Notes under the pieces: generated by a model
What the model saw: the letters and a program-made list of their open reading frames with translations, nothing else
Database searches by the model: none
What the model was told of the DNA's origin: nothing
Position numbers and translations under genes: made by a program
Shown here: positions 1 through 6,878 of the stretch, piece after piece
Layout: each line of letters starts with the position of its first letter
Numbering within the stretch: position 1 is the stretch's first letter
From: Gammaproteobacteria bacterium
Lineage (GTDB): Bacteria > Pseudomonadota > Gammaproteobacteria > SZUA-229
Assembly: GCA_024278435.1 (NCBI GenBank)
Contig: JAJRTD010000039.1
Span: forward strand, 1 to 7,971
Direction: 5' to 3'
Length of the DNA: 7,971 nt

Positions 1-263
1 CTGACCGGCAGTTCCAGCGCTTCCCCTGTCCATTGCGGGCGGGCAGCGGCAATCACCAGACACAGCCATGCCAGGGTGTATAGCAGCAGCGGCCAGCGCG
101 CGGTTTTTCCGACAGCGGCCCCGTCGCTGTCAAAACGGTAGCGGTTCAGGTCGGGAACCCGCAGGGCGGCATCATTGCCCTGTTTGGCACGCGGAAGAAT
201 CAGCCGCAATAGAAAGGGCAGCGGCAGTACGGCAAAGATCCATGGCCAGACAAACGAGATCAT
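1..263 (-). CDS. BatA-like VWA-domain membrane protein, N-terminal part (truncated by window edge)
   Basis: Only the first 87 residues are present; the gene continues beyond base 1. The protein starts MISFVWPWIF and has a hydrophobic segment at about residues 3-24, a short linker with ALRVPDL at about 33-39, a second hydrophobic segment at about 58-73, and then RPQWTGEALELP. This N-terminal layout is typical of inner-membrane VWA proteins of the BatA type, whose metal-binding VWA domain follows the second helix. That domain lies outside the window, so the MIDAS residues cannot be checked. The ATG overlaps the stop of the DUF4381 gene as ATGA (263-260), which suggests translational coupling and fixes the start. 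It belongs to the MoxR/DUF58 operon, thought to help assemble or protect cell-envelope protein complexes. The exact role in this organism is unknown. Confidence 0.88.
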   Translation of the reverse strand, partial: MISFVWPWIFAVLPLPFLLRLILPRAKQGNDAALRVPDLNRYRFDSDGAAVGKTARWPLLLYTLAWLCLVIAAARPQWTGEALELPV

Positions 264-772
264 GACGGCTTGCCCCCGGATTTTTTGTGTGATGCCAGCA
301 GCCATGATTCACACAGTGCCATCAGGGTCTGCGGATCAAAGTCCGGTGTTTTATCGTCCGGCAGATAAGGTGCGCTGAGCAAGACCTTGCCGGTATCGCT
401 TTGAAACCGGTGGCCGCCGGCGTTTTTGCCTGCACCGGTCGCATCAAGAAAAGCCAGCCAGTCTTCGCCGGTCAGGCCGGCTATGTTCTGCTGCGGGTAG
501 TAAGTAATGCTGGCGCGGCGCAGAAGCACCGACAGGGCGCGAGCCAGTGCCAGTTTGTTCTGCGTTTCCCGGTAGTGTTGTTTTATGCTTTCGAATTCAG
601 CGCGGATGTCACGTTTCAACTGCCGGCCTGCATGGATTTTCCGGACAATAACAAAAACCACAAACAGTAAAACCAGCAGCACCAGCAACAGCCACCAGCC
701 GGGCGCCGGCGGCCACCACGAGACCGGCTCGGGCAGGTGAATGTCTTTTAAATTCAGGGTTTGCTGCTTCAT
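260..772 (-). CDS. DUF4381 domain membrane protein of the Bat operon
   Basis: A 170-residue protein with the family's signature near the N-terminus: LKDIHLPEPVSWWPPAPGWW at about residues 8-27. One strongly hydrophobic helix follows (about 28-45), then a basic stretch (RKIHAGRQLKRD) and a soluble C-terminal domain. This predicts a single-pass inner-membrane protein with the C-terminal part in the cytoplasm. DUF4381 proteins are regularly encoded between the DUF58 and VWA genes of MoxR operons, as here. Their biochemical function is not established. The gene starts 27 bases after the DUF58 stop and ends in a 4-base overlap with the next gene. No strong Shine-Dalgarno is visible before the ATG, so it may rely on coupling to the upstream gene. 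Length and motif are normal for the family. Confidence 0.9.
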   Translation of the reverse strand: MKQQTLNLKDIHLPEPVSWWPPAPGWWLLLVLLVLLFVVFVIVRKIHAGRQLKRDIRAEFESIKQHYRETQNKLALARALSVLLRRASITYYPQQNIAGLTGEDWLAFLDATGAGKNAGGHRFQSDTGKVLLSAPYLPDDKTPDFDPQTLMALCESWLLASHKKSGGKPS

Positions 773-799
773 TGTCTGTTGTCTAAAACGTTCGCACGT

Positions 800-1789
800 C
801 TACCTGCGTTGCCGCTGCCGGGCAGAGCGAAACTGTGTTTTATTACTGGCCGGCAGGCCCATGCTCTGCTTCAGTTTTTGCAGCGCGTTATCGTCGGTTG
901 ATATCGTTATAAGATGGATACGGTGCTGGCGACAGAATTTTTCCAGCCGTAACTGTTGAGTTAAATAACGCTGATGGTATGCATCACGCGTTTTCCTGCT
1001 GGATGTCTGTATCTGCAGCTCGTTTACACCATCGGTTAATTTATAGGTTCCCGAGGGGGGCAGTGCGACTTCAAGCGGATCGACGATTTTGATTAAAACA
1101 ATATCGTTATTGCGGGCAATGCTGGCAAGGTGGGAAAAGGCCTTTTCATCCATGCCCTGAAAATCACTGATCATAAATATCAGGCTGCCCGGGTGCGTTA
1201 CCTTGCGCAGGCGGGAAACAGCGGATGCCATATTGCGTTCGCCGGCAGCCGCCCGGTTTTCTGTCGGTGCCAGGTCCGACCAGGCAGAGTGCTTGCTGCA
1301 GCGGCCGATAAAATCCAGTACCGCTGTTTTGCCGCGCCGCGGTTTCAGTTCAATGTGTTCATCGGCAGAAAAAATCAGCCCGCCAACCCGGTCACTGTTT
1401 TTAGCGGCGCTCCAGGCGATCAATGTGGCAATTTCAGCGGCAATCACCGCCTTGAATTTATTACGGGTGGCAAACATCATCGAGGCATTAAGGTCCAGCC
1501 ATAGCAATACCGGTCTTTCCCTTTCTTCACGAAAAACCTTGGTATGGGCATTGCCGGTGCGCGCGGTTACCCGCCAGTCCATGTTACGGATGTCATCACC
1601 GGCCTGGTAGATGCGTGACTCATCAAACTCCATGCCGCGGCCCTTGAACGAGGACAAATAGGCGCCACCCTGTTGGGCGTGGATCTTGCTGCTGTCGAGT
1701 AATAACTGGTTGGCCTGCAGGCGAAGCTGGATCAGTGCCTGTGGACTGACACGGGTAATGCCTTCAGCTTGTTTGCTGTTACTGTTCAT
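800..1789 (-). CDS. DUF58 domain protein (MoxR-associated, VWA-like fold)
   Basis: Starting at MNSNSKQAEG the protein has 329 residues. The DUF58 hallmark lies at about 49-77: KGRGMEFDESRIYQAGDD followed by IRNMDWRVTAR. A VWA-like segment follows, with a MIDAS-like D-L-N-A-S at about 99-103, which may or may not bind metal. No membrane helix is evident, so it is probably cytoplasmic. DUF58 proteins are encoded with MoxR ATPases and are thought to act with them in maturing envelope complexes; the mechanism is unknown. An in-frame ATG 36 bases upstream (1825) would add MFICVHLWIKKQ. Those codons come largely from the terminal repeat at 1800-1829, so I reject that start. The only purine-rich stretch before the chosen ATG is GGATAAAAAAACAA, a weak ribosome site whose GGAT belongs to the repeat. 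Confidence 0.9.
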   Translation of the reverse strand: MNSNSKQAEGITRVSPQALIQLRLQANQLLLDSSKIHAQQGGAYLSSFKGRGMEFDESRIYQAGDDIRNMDWRVTARTGNAHTKVFREERERPVLLWLDLNASMMFATRNKFKAVIAAEIATLIAWSAAKNSDRVGGLIFSADEHIELKPRRGKTAVLDFIGRCSKHSAWSDLAPTENRAAAGERNMASAVSRLRKVTHPGSLIFMISDFQGMDEKAFSHLASIARNNDIVLIKIVDPLEVALPPSGTYKLTDGVNELQIQTSSRKTRDAYHQRYLTQQLRLEKFCRQHRIHLITISTDDNALQKLKQSMGLPASNKTQFRSARQRQRR

Positions 1790-1799
1790 TTGTTTTTTT

Positions 1800-2066
1800 A
1801 TCCACAGATGAACGCAGATAAACACAGATGGTTTTTATGTGTTTCTGCAGGTCCGTATAAGCTATCGCATGACGGGTAGCACGGGTGTTCGATCATTGCG
1901 CCATGCATTGCTGTGATGCTGTGCATATCATGCTTTCGCCTTACTGCCTGTGTCATCCTGAGCGGAACACAGTGGAGTCGAAGGATCTTACACCTGAAAC
2001 CGATGCCTCTGCTTCGCTCAGAATGACACGAAATATATCTGTGTTTATCTGCGTTCATCTGTGGAT
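1800..2066. repeat. MITE-like 267-bp element with 30-bp terminal inverted repeats
   Basis: Bases 1800-1829 and 2037-2066 are perfect reverse complements over 30 bp (left end starts ATCCACAGATGAACGCAGAT). The interior holds no credible gene. The element sits 10 bases upstream of the DUF58 start and 18 bases beyond the moxR stop, filling what would otherwise be a short operon gap. TGTTTTTT occurs just outside both ends (1791-1798 and 2069-2076). It could be a target-site duplication, but it is low in complexity and offset by two bases on the right, so this is weak. Translations of the terminal repeat give FICVHLW, a peptide I know from spurious small ORFs in many genomes, which points to a dispersed repeat family. 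It encodes no transposase. In the operon mRNA the arms could pair as a long stem. Confidence 0.8.
1950..2029. repeat. Nested imperfect inverted repeat inside the element
   Basis: Bases 1950-1964 (GTGTCATCCTGAGCG) and the reverse complement of 2015-2029 (GTGTCATTCTGAGCG) match at 14 of 15 positions. The left half continues through GAGTCGAAGGATCTT to about 1989. This matches a second dispersed repeat type that I recognise from its translation, CHSERSRGI and CVPLRMTQ, a common source of false small proteins. It lies wholly within the 30-bp terminal repeats, so the element is either a composite of two repeat families or one family with layered ends. Confidence 0.7.
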
Positions 2067-2084
2067 GATGTTTTTTCGTCTTTA

Positions 2085-3050
2085 TTAGGGAACCGCAACC
2101 CGTGCAATCAGCTGCTGGATAAAACTGTCGGGCGTAACGCCTTCGGCTTCGGCTTCATAACTTAATATCACGCGATGGCGCAGCACATCGCAGGCGATGG
2201 CCTGGATATCGTCGGGGCTGACGAAATCACGTTCATCCAGCCAGGCATGGGCGCGGGCACAACGGTCAAGGGCAATGGTGGCGCGTGGGCTGGCGCCGAA
2301 TAATATCCAGTTTGCCAGGTCGTCGCCGTAAAGTGCGGGATCACGGGTTGCCAGTACCAGCTGCAGCAAGTATTCCTCAAGATTGTCTGCCATGTAGACA
2401 TCAAGGATTTCGTTGCGCGCATCAAAAATGCTTTGCTGGCTGATTTTTTCAATGACAGCCGGTTCACTGGCAAGTGCTTTTGCCTCTTCCCGCGCCAGTT
2501 GCAGAATCTGTTTTTCGGCAGTCGCTTCGGGATAACCGATGCTGACATGCATCAGGAAACGGTCAAGCTGGGCTTCGGGCAGGGGATAGGTGCCTTCCTG
2601 TTCAATCGGGTTCTGGGTTGCCATTACCATAAACAGGCGGGGCAGCGGGTAGGTGACCTTGCCCACGGTGATCTGCCGTTCCGCCATGGCTTCCAGCAGG
2701 GCGGACTGAACCTTGGCCGGTGCACGGTTGATTTCATCTGCCAGTACCAGGTTGTGAAACAGCGGGCCCTGCTGAAAATGAAAGCTGCCTTCCTGCGGGC
2801 GGTACACTTCGGTACCGGTCAGGTCGGCGGGTAACAGGTCCGGAGTGAACTGGATGCGGTGAAAATCACTTTCAATACCGTCACTCAGTATTTTAATGGC
2901 CTTGGTCTTTGCCAGGCCGGGGGCGCCTTCCACCAGCAGGTGGCCATCGGCCAGCAGGGCAATCAGTAAGCGGTCAACCAGTTTTTCCTGGCCAATAATG
3001 TGATTTTGTACGTGCTGCTTGAGGGAAAGTATCGATTTCAGGTTAGACAT
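2085..3050 (-). CDS. MoxR-family AAA+ ATPase
   Basis: A complete 321-residue protein of normal family length. Visible AAA+ motifs in order are Walker A GAPGLAKT (about 42-49), Walker B LVLADEINRAP (about 101-111), sensor 1 MATQNPIEQEGTYPLPEAQ (about 143-161, with N147) and sensor 2 GASPRATIAL (about 252-261, with R256). A C-terminal helical lid follows. It should be a cytoplasmic ATP-driven chaperone-like remodeller; MoxR proteins act with DUF58 and VWA partners to mature or insert cofactors in protein complexes. It is the first gene of the minus-strand operon. A possible -10 (CATAAT, minus strand, 3090-3085) lies about 35 bases before the start, without a clear -35. No strong Shine-Dalgarno is seen before the ATG. 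All key residues are intact. The specific client is unknown. Confidence 0.95.
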   Translation of the reverse strand: MSNLKSILSLKQHVQNHIIGQEKLVDRLLIALLADGHLLVEGAPGLAKTKAIKILSDGIESDFHRIQFTPDLLPADLTGTEVYRPQEGSFHFQQGPLFHNLVLADEINRAPAKVQSALLEAMAERQITVGKVTYPLPRLFMVMATQNPIEQEGTYPLPEAQLDRFLMHVSIGYPEATAEKQILQLAREEAKALASEPAVIEKISQQSIFDARNEILDVYMADNLEEYLLQLVLATRDPALYGDDLANWILFGASPRATIALDRCARAHAWLDERDFVSPDDIQAIACDVLRHRVILSYEAEAEGVTPDSFIQQLIARVAVP

Positions 3051-3099
3051 GTTCAGTTTTCAGTCGGGTTTAAATTTTTCAGCAATTATGAGTGTTTTC

Positions 3100-3129
3100 A
3101 GTGAATGAAAGTTCACTCCCAAAAGGGAG
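3100..3129. repeat. Two short adjacent palindromes in the divergent intergenic region
   Basis: AGTGAA (3100-3105) pairs with TTCACT (3112-3117) across a 6-base gap. Overlapping it, CTCCC (3116-3120) pairs with GGGAG (3125-3129) across AAAA. The two stems share bases 3116-3117 and so cannot form together. They lie between the moxR start and the riboswitch, where promoters of both operons should be. They could be an operator or minor mRNA structure. Neither is followed by a T-run on either strand, so a terminator is unlikely. No convincing pair of sigma-70 hexamers was found on either strand; TAATAT at 3153-3158 is a possible plus-strand -10 only. Confidence 0.25.
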
Positions 3130-3181
3130 GTATCTTATCGTTTCCTGTGGTGTAATATGTAGATTAATTCAGAATTATCAA

Positions 3182-3367
3182 CATCAGGTGCCTCTGTTTT
3201 TTTGAGGATAATCGGGAAGTCGGTGAACCGCCATGCGGTAAATCCAACGCTGCCCCCGCAACGGTGATTGGTGAGAGTTGTTATACCACTTCGGGCATCT
3301 GCCCGAGGGAAGGAAACAGTTCAGGTATTTTAATATACACACCATAAGCCCGGAGACCGGCCTGATG
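3182..3367 (+). promoter_or_regulatory. Cobalamin (B12) riboswitch aptamer
   Basis: The closing helix P1 is a perfect 7-bp pair, CATCAGG (3182-3188) with CCTGATG (3361-3367). Inside it are the conserved AGGTGCC (3186-3192), the core GCTGCCCCCGCAACGGTGA (3249-3267), CCACT and GGGAAGG-like elements (about 3286-3312), and the B12 box AAGCCCGGAGACCGGCCTG (3346-3364). Together these are diagnostic of the cobalamin riboswitch class. The strand and position fit control of the btuB gene starting at 3507 and probably of the genes downstream. The known behaviour of the class is repression of uptake genes when cobalamin is abundant. The sequence does not show which corrinoid form is preferred. Confidence 0.95.
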
Positions 3368-3506
3368 AGTACATACAGAAGCTGCGGAGGGCGGCCGACT
3401 GGGTATGTTGCATCTGGCATTCATGCCACAATGCGTCGACCTCGTCTTCTTTATCTCCTCGTGCGGCTGTAGTTATGTTTCATTTTGTTAACCGACAGCA
3501 CCGTGC
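3368..3506 (+). promoter_or_regulatory. Riboswitch expression platform and btuB leader
   Basis: This 139-base leader separates the aptamer from the btuB ATG. It contains one clear hairpin at 3410-3434: GCAT pairs with ATGC, and above a small internal loop TGGCA pairs with TGCCA around a TTCA loop. No run of T follows, so it does not look like an intrinsic terminator. There is also no recognisable Shine-Dalgarno in the 20 bases before the ATG. CTGT (3467-3470) could pair with ACAG (3495-3498) in a weak stem next to the start. Translational control is therefore more likely than termination, but this is inference and the switching helices were not resolved. Confidence 0.45.
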
Positions 3507-5567
3507 ATGTTTTATATACATCAACAATCAGTACGACAGTATTACTTTCTGCTTTGCATTCCTTTTTTGCAGATGCAGGCTGCCGCTGTGCACGCGCAGG
3601 AAGTGTCAAATCCGGAGGCAGGGAAGCAGTCGGGACTGCATGTACTGATTGATGAAGGTGAAATCGAGGATCGCCCGGGTGATATTGATAAATCGGTCAC
3701 ATCCTCGTTCTACACGGTGATTGAAGCAGACCGTTTTAGAAACAGTTTTGTCAGCCTTGATGAAGTACTGGAACAGGAAGTGGGTGTGCAGACACGTTCC
3801 AGTGGTGGTGAGGGCAGTCTGTCCACTGTAATCCTTCGCGGTGCTGCCAGCGAACAGGTGATTATTTACCTGGACGGGGTGCCGCTTAATGATGCTTCTG
3901 GCGGAGCCGTGGACTTAAGTCTGATCCCTCTGGATAATATCGAACGCATTGATGTTTATCGTGGTTCTACACCACTGGAACTGGGTAACCCTTCCATCGG
4001 TGGTGCGGTCAATATAATTACACGTGGCTCGGCAGGTGCATCTGATGCCGACAGTAATCGCATGAGCGCTACGCTGGCCAGTTTTCAGACATACAAGCTT
4101 AATGCTTCCAGCAAAATTTCGTCGAAAAAAAATGACTTTCTGCTAACCGGCAGTTACCTGAAAAGTCAGAATAACTTTCCTTATGTGAATGACAACGGCA
4201 CCCAGTTAAATCCGGATGATGACCGTGTGGAAAAACGCAATAACGATGCGGTAAAGCATTTAACTGCGCTGGTTAACTGGAAACACCGTTTCAACAGTGA
4301 AACCAGTAGTGAGCTGCGTGTTGACCTGTCCGATCGCTACAAAGAGATACCCTCCATCAGTAACAGTCCGGAAGTGCAGACAAATCTCGATACCCGCCTT
4401 TATAACCTGCTGGCACAAATTAATGTCCTGCAATTCGGGCACAAGGATATCAATGCCAATATCAAATTGTTCGCCACTCATAAAAAGGAAGTTTTTGATG
4501 ACTCACTGGCGCAACTCGGTTTTATTAACCAGCACTCCACCGCATTGACGCGCAAAGCCGGTACCCAGGTGTATGCTGAAATTGTCAGACCGAAAAGCCA
4601 CTGGAAACTGCTGGCCGGTGCCAGTCGTGAGACTTACGATATCGATAATTCATTGGCCCTGGTGCAAAGTGATATCAATCGGCGGCAGCAGGGAGAGCTG
4701 TCCGCAGAAAACGTTTCATATTTTTACGAGCGGCGTTTTATCAGCAACCTGGTTTTACGTTACCAGCAGGTTGATGACAGGGTGGCAACAAAAACTGATG
4801 AGTTCGGTAAGGTCGTTCCCGGCTTTACTAAAAACTATCGACTACTAAGTCCGCAATTGGGGTTGAAATACCGCTTCAGCAGGCAGACTTTCGCCAGCGC
4901 CAACATCGGTCAGTATCATCGTGCCCCGTCTTTTCTGGAGCTGTTTGGAGGAAATGGCCTGTTACTGGGTAATGCAGATCTGTTACAGGAAACATCGATT
5001 AACACTGACGCCGGTTTTACCTACAAATGGTTTAAGCCCTGGCACTGGTTGCATAACGCGGAGCTTTATACCGGTGCGTTTTATAACCGGGTAAAAGATC
5101 TTATTGTTTATATCTATAACGGTCAGGGTGTAGGTGTGCCGAAGAATATTTCCGATGCAGTAATAAAAGGCGTGGAGTTAACACTCAAGGTGGCGCCTTC
5201 AAAACGCCACAATATCAGTGCGAATGTTTCATTGATAGACAGCATCAACGAATCAACAATTGGCAGTTTTAATGGCAAACAGCTTCCGGGGTATTACCGC
5301 CGCAGCCTAAGTCTGCGCTACGCATACAGTCTGCGGCACTGGGTATTCAGTGCTGAGGCGGATATAAAACGCAGTATGTATTACGATCGCAGTAACCTGC
5401 TGGCGGGTGATGACGTTAACCTGCTTAATCTTGGCGTGCGCTATTTGTATAAACAATCGACGCTGGACTTTCGTTTCAACAACATGCTGGATGAAAATAT
5501 ACGCTATTTCAGGAATCGCCCGACACCGGGTCGTAACCTTTCATTAACCTACAGTTCTACTTTTTAG
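3507..5567 (+). CDS. btuB: BtuB-like TonB-dependent outer-membrane receptor (cobalamin/corrinoid uptake)
   Basis: A complete 686-residue protein. Residues 1-30 form a signal peptide (hydrophobic core YYFLLCIPFL, likely cleavage after AVHA). The TonB plug spans about 62-175: DEVLEQEVGVQTRS, a VILRGAASEQVIIYLDGVPL stretch, IERIDVYRG and GGAVNIITRG. The rest is beta-barrel, with many alternating aromatic strands and a C-terminal F (ends SLTYSSTF), as expected for outer-membrane insertion by BAM. These receptors import scarce ligands into the periplasm using TonB-ExbBD energy. The family alone does not give the substrate; the cobalamin riboswitch directly upstream does. A stop at 3489-3491 in frame limits the start, and the chosen ATG gives the intact signal peptide. 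Reading is uninterrupted. The next gene starts 9 bases after the stop. The BtuB assignment is strong by context but not proven. Confidence 0.9.
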   Translation: MFYIHQQSVRQYYFLLCIPFLQMQAAAVHAQEVSNPEAGKQSGLHVLIDEGEIEDRPGDIDKSVTSSFYTVIEADRFRNSFVSLDEVLEQEVGVQTRSSGGEGSLSTVILRGAASEQVIIYLDGVPLNDASGGAVDLSLIPLDNIERIDVYRGSTPLELGNPSIGGAVNIITRGSAGASDADSNRMSATLASFQTYKLNASSKISSKKNDFLLTGSYLKSQNNFPYVNDNGTQLNPDDDRVEKRNNDAVKHLTALVNWKHRFNSETSSELRVDLSDRYKEIPSISNSPEVQTNLDTRLYNLLAQINVLQFGHKDINANIKLFATHKKEVFDDSLAQLGFINQHSTALTRKAGTQVYAEIVRPKSHWKLLAGASRETYDIDNSLALVQSDINRRQQGELSAENVSYFYERRFISNLVLRYQQVDDRVATKTDEFGKVVPGFTKNYRLLSPQLGLKYRFSRQTFASANIGQYHRAPSFLELFGGNGLLLGNADLLQETSINTDAGFTYKWFKPWHWLHNAELYTGAFYNRVKDLIVYIYNGQGVGVPKNISDAVIKGVELTLKVAPSKRHNISANVSLIDSINESTIGSFNGKQLPGYYRRSLSLRYAYSLRHWVFSAEADIKRSMYYDRSNLLAGDDVNLLNLGVRYLYKQSTLDFRFNNMLDENIRYFRNRPTPGRNLSLTYSSTF

Positions 5568-5576
5568 GGTAACGCC

Positions 5577-6824
5577 ATGAGCACGAACAGGATAAACAGG
5601 CTTGTCACCAATTTTATACATCTGCTATTGCTGCTTGGATTTGTACTGGCGGGTGGCTGCTCGCAGACCAGTACCGACAAGGTTGCTGAAAAAGATCCTC
5701 CATCTGTACCGGCTGTGCCAGACAGTGATTACATTACAGTGGGTATGCCGATAACTGGTTTTGTCCCGCTGAAAGCTGCAATCGTTACAGCAGACGCGAA
5801 TTACATAAGCGGTGCACACAGTATTATTACTGGCGACAGCAATGGTCGTTTTACCGCTCTGAATGATCTTCAGGCTGTGTCTGGTGCCGATCTTGCCATT
5901 GCCGTAAATGGTGACAGTTTTTACCGTATTGAAAGGTTATACAGCGGTAATAACGTTGCCCGATTTTCTTTTAGCAATCCACAAATACCACAATGGCAGT
6001 ACTCCACCAACGATACTACTTCTGCGGTGCAGAGTAATCCCTATGCCATGGTCTTTGTCAACGAGAGCAAGGCCTATGTCTTGCGCTACGACAGCACGAA
6101 AGTATGGATTGTAAACCCTTCTGCTGCTACTGCAGCTGATTTTAAACTCGGAGAGCTTGATCTGTCTGCCTATGGTGGTGCGGATGGTATTCCCGATATG
6201 GGAGCAGCGGTGATTGCCGGCGGCAAACTATTTATCGCGCTGCAACGTCTTGAGAATAACCGGCTTGATGTCAGCACCAATGGTTACCTCGCGATTTTTG
6301 ATATTACTACCGATATGGAAATTGATGCTGGTATCAGTGGCGACAACCTTAAGGGGGTTCCACTGAATCTTCGAAATCCCGTACAGCTGGTTTATGAAGC
6401 TACGAGCAACAGTATTTTTGTGCAGGCTGCAGGTAGTTTTTTTCCGCAGGAGTTTACCGGTGGTATTGAAACGATTGATGTTGACAGTTACGCAACAAAG
6501 GTAGTGTTTGATGATAACAGCACTTACGGGCAGGTCACCGCAGTCATGCCGTTGTCGCAGGATGTTGTGTACTTTATCGGTTATCGTTCCTATGACAATC
6601 AGAGCCTGTACGTCATGAGTCTACTAGATGACCGTATTCTGCCAACAAAGGTTGCCAGTCTTGCCCAAAGCCTGGTCAGTACCCTGGCACGGGATAAACA
6701 GGGGCTGCTATGGGTTGGCGACTCTGCGCGTGCCAGTGTGCATATTATTGACCCGGCTACCGGCGATGAGATTGCCGAGGTATCAACCGGCCTGAACCCA
6801 TTGCAAATAGTTTTTGCTCCCTAA
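5577..6824 (+). CDS. Beta-propeller-like surface lipoprotein, candidate BtuG-type cobalamin-binding partner
   Basis: A 415-residue protein with a lipoprotein signal peptide: a hydrophobic run at about 13-25, then LAGGC with the acylated Cys at 28. A Pro-rich linker follows (about 36-50). The mature part has recurrent propeller-like blades of the YncE/WD-like kind: YAMVFVNESKAYVLRY with VWIVNP (156-181), GGKLFIALQRL with GYLAIFDI (215-243), VQLVYEATSNSIFVQAAG (269-286), VVYFIGYRSYDNQSLYVMSL (330-349), and QGLLWVGDSARASVHIIDP (375-393) with IAEVSTGLNPLQIVFA. AGGG-like bases in TAGGGTAACGCC act as ribosome site, 7 bases before the ATG. It is coupled to btuB. In Bacteroides, BtuG is a propeller lipoprotein that binds B12 and caps BtuB; the same arrangement here suggests an analogous role, which is inference. 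Other YncE-like proteins bind other ligands. Confidence 0.8.
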   Translation: MSTNRINRLVTNFIHLLLLLGFVLAGGCSQTSTDKVAEKDPPSVPAVPDSDYITVGMPITGFVPLKAAIVTADANYISGAHSIITGDSNGRFTALNDLQAVSGADLAIAVNGDSFYRIERLYSGNNVARFSFSNPQIPQWQYSTNDTTSAVQSNPYAMVFVNESKAYVLRYDSTKVWIVNPSAATAADFKLGELDLSAYGGADGIPDMGAAVIAGGKLFIALQRLENNRLDVSTNGYLAIFDITTDMEIDAGISGDNLKGVPLNLRNPVQLVYEATSNSIFVQAAGSFFPQEFTGGIETIDVDSYATKVVFDDNSTYGQVTAVMPLSQDVVYFIGYRSYDNQSLYVMSLLDDRILPTKVASLAQSLVSTLARDKQGLLWVGDSARASVHIIDPATGDEIAEVSTGLNPLQIVFAP

Positions 6825-6866
6825 CGGGAAAATCCACTGCGTTATACCGCTTAAATTCAAGAAAAC

Positions 6867-6872
6867 GAGGAG
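6867..6872 (+). promoter_or_regulatory. Ribosome binding site of the PEP-CTERM gene
   Basis: GAGGAG lies 6 bases before the ATG at 6879, the strongest Shine-Dalgarno in the window. It contrasts with the absence of one before btuB and suggests efficient, independent translation of this third gene. Confidence 0.75.
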
Positions 6873-6878
6873 TTAAAT

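Noticed and set aside
1791..2076. TGTTTTTT flanking copies as a firm target-site duplication of the repeat element
   Set aside because: The match is mostly a T-run and the right copy starts two bases from the repeat end. It is too weak to assert insertion by itself.
1798..2088. Small open frames on both strands between moxR and the DUF58 gene (minus 1798-2058, plus 1885-2088)
   Set aside because: They are translations of the inverted-repeat element (FICVHLW, CHSERSRG, CVPLRMTQ). They lack ribosome sites and protein-like composition, so I treat them as artefacts.
3410..3434. Intrinsic terminator in the riboswitch leader
   Set aside because: The hairpin is real but no T-run follows it, so a Rho-independent terminator is not supported.
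3184..3472. Open frames overlapping the riboswitch (minus 3184-3420, plus 3278-3472)
   Set aside because: The bases are explained by conserved cobalamin aptamer elements and its leader. Neither frame has a recognisable domain.
4260..4848. Several open frames inside btuB in other frames and on the opposite strand
   Set aside because: The btuB frame is continuous with plug and barrel motifs throughout. The alternatives have no motifs and low-complexity or basic composition typical of shadow frames.
6825..6878. Terminator or separate promoter between the lipoprotein and PEP-CTERM genes
   Set aside because: No stable hairpin with T-run and no convincing -35/-10 pair was seen in these 54 bases.
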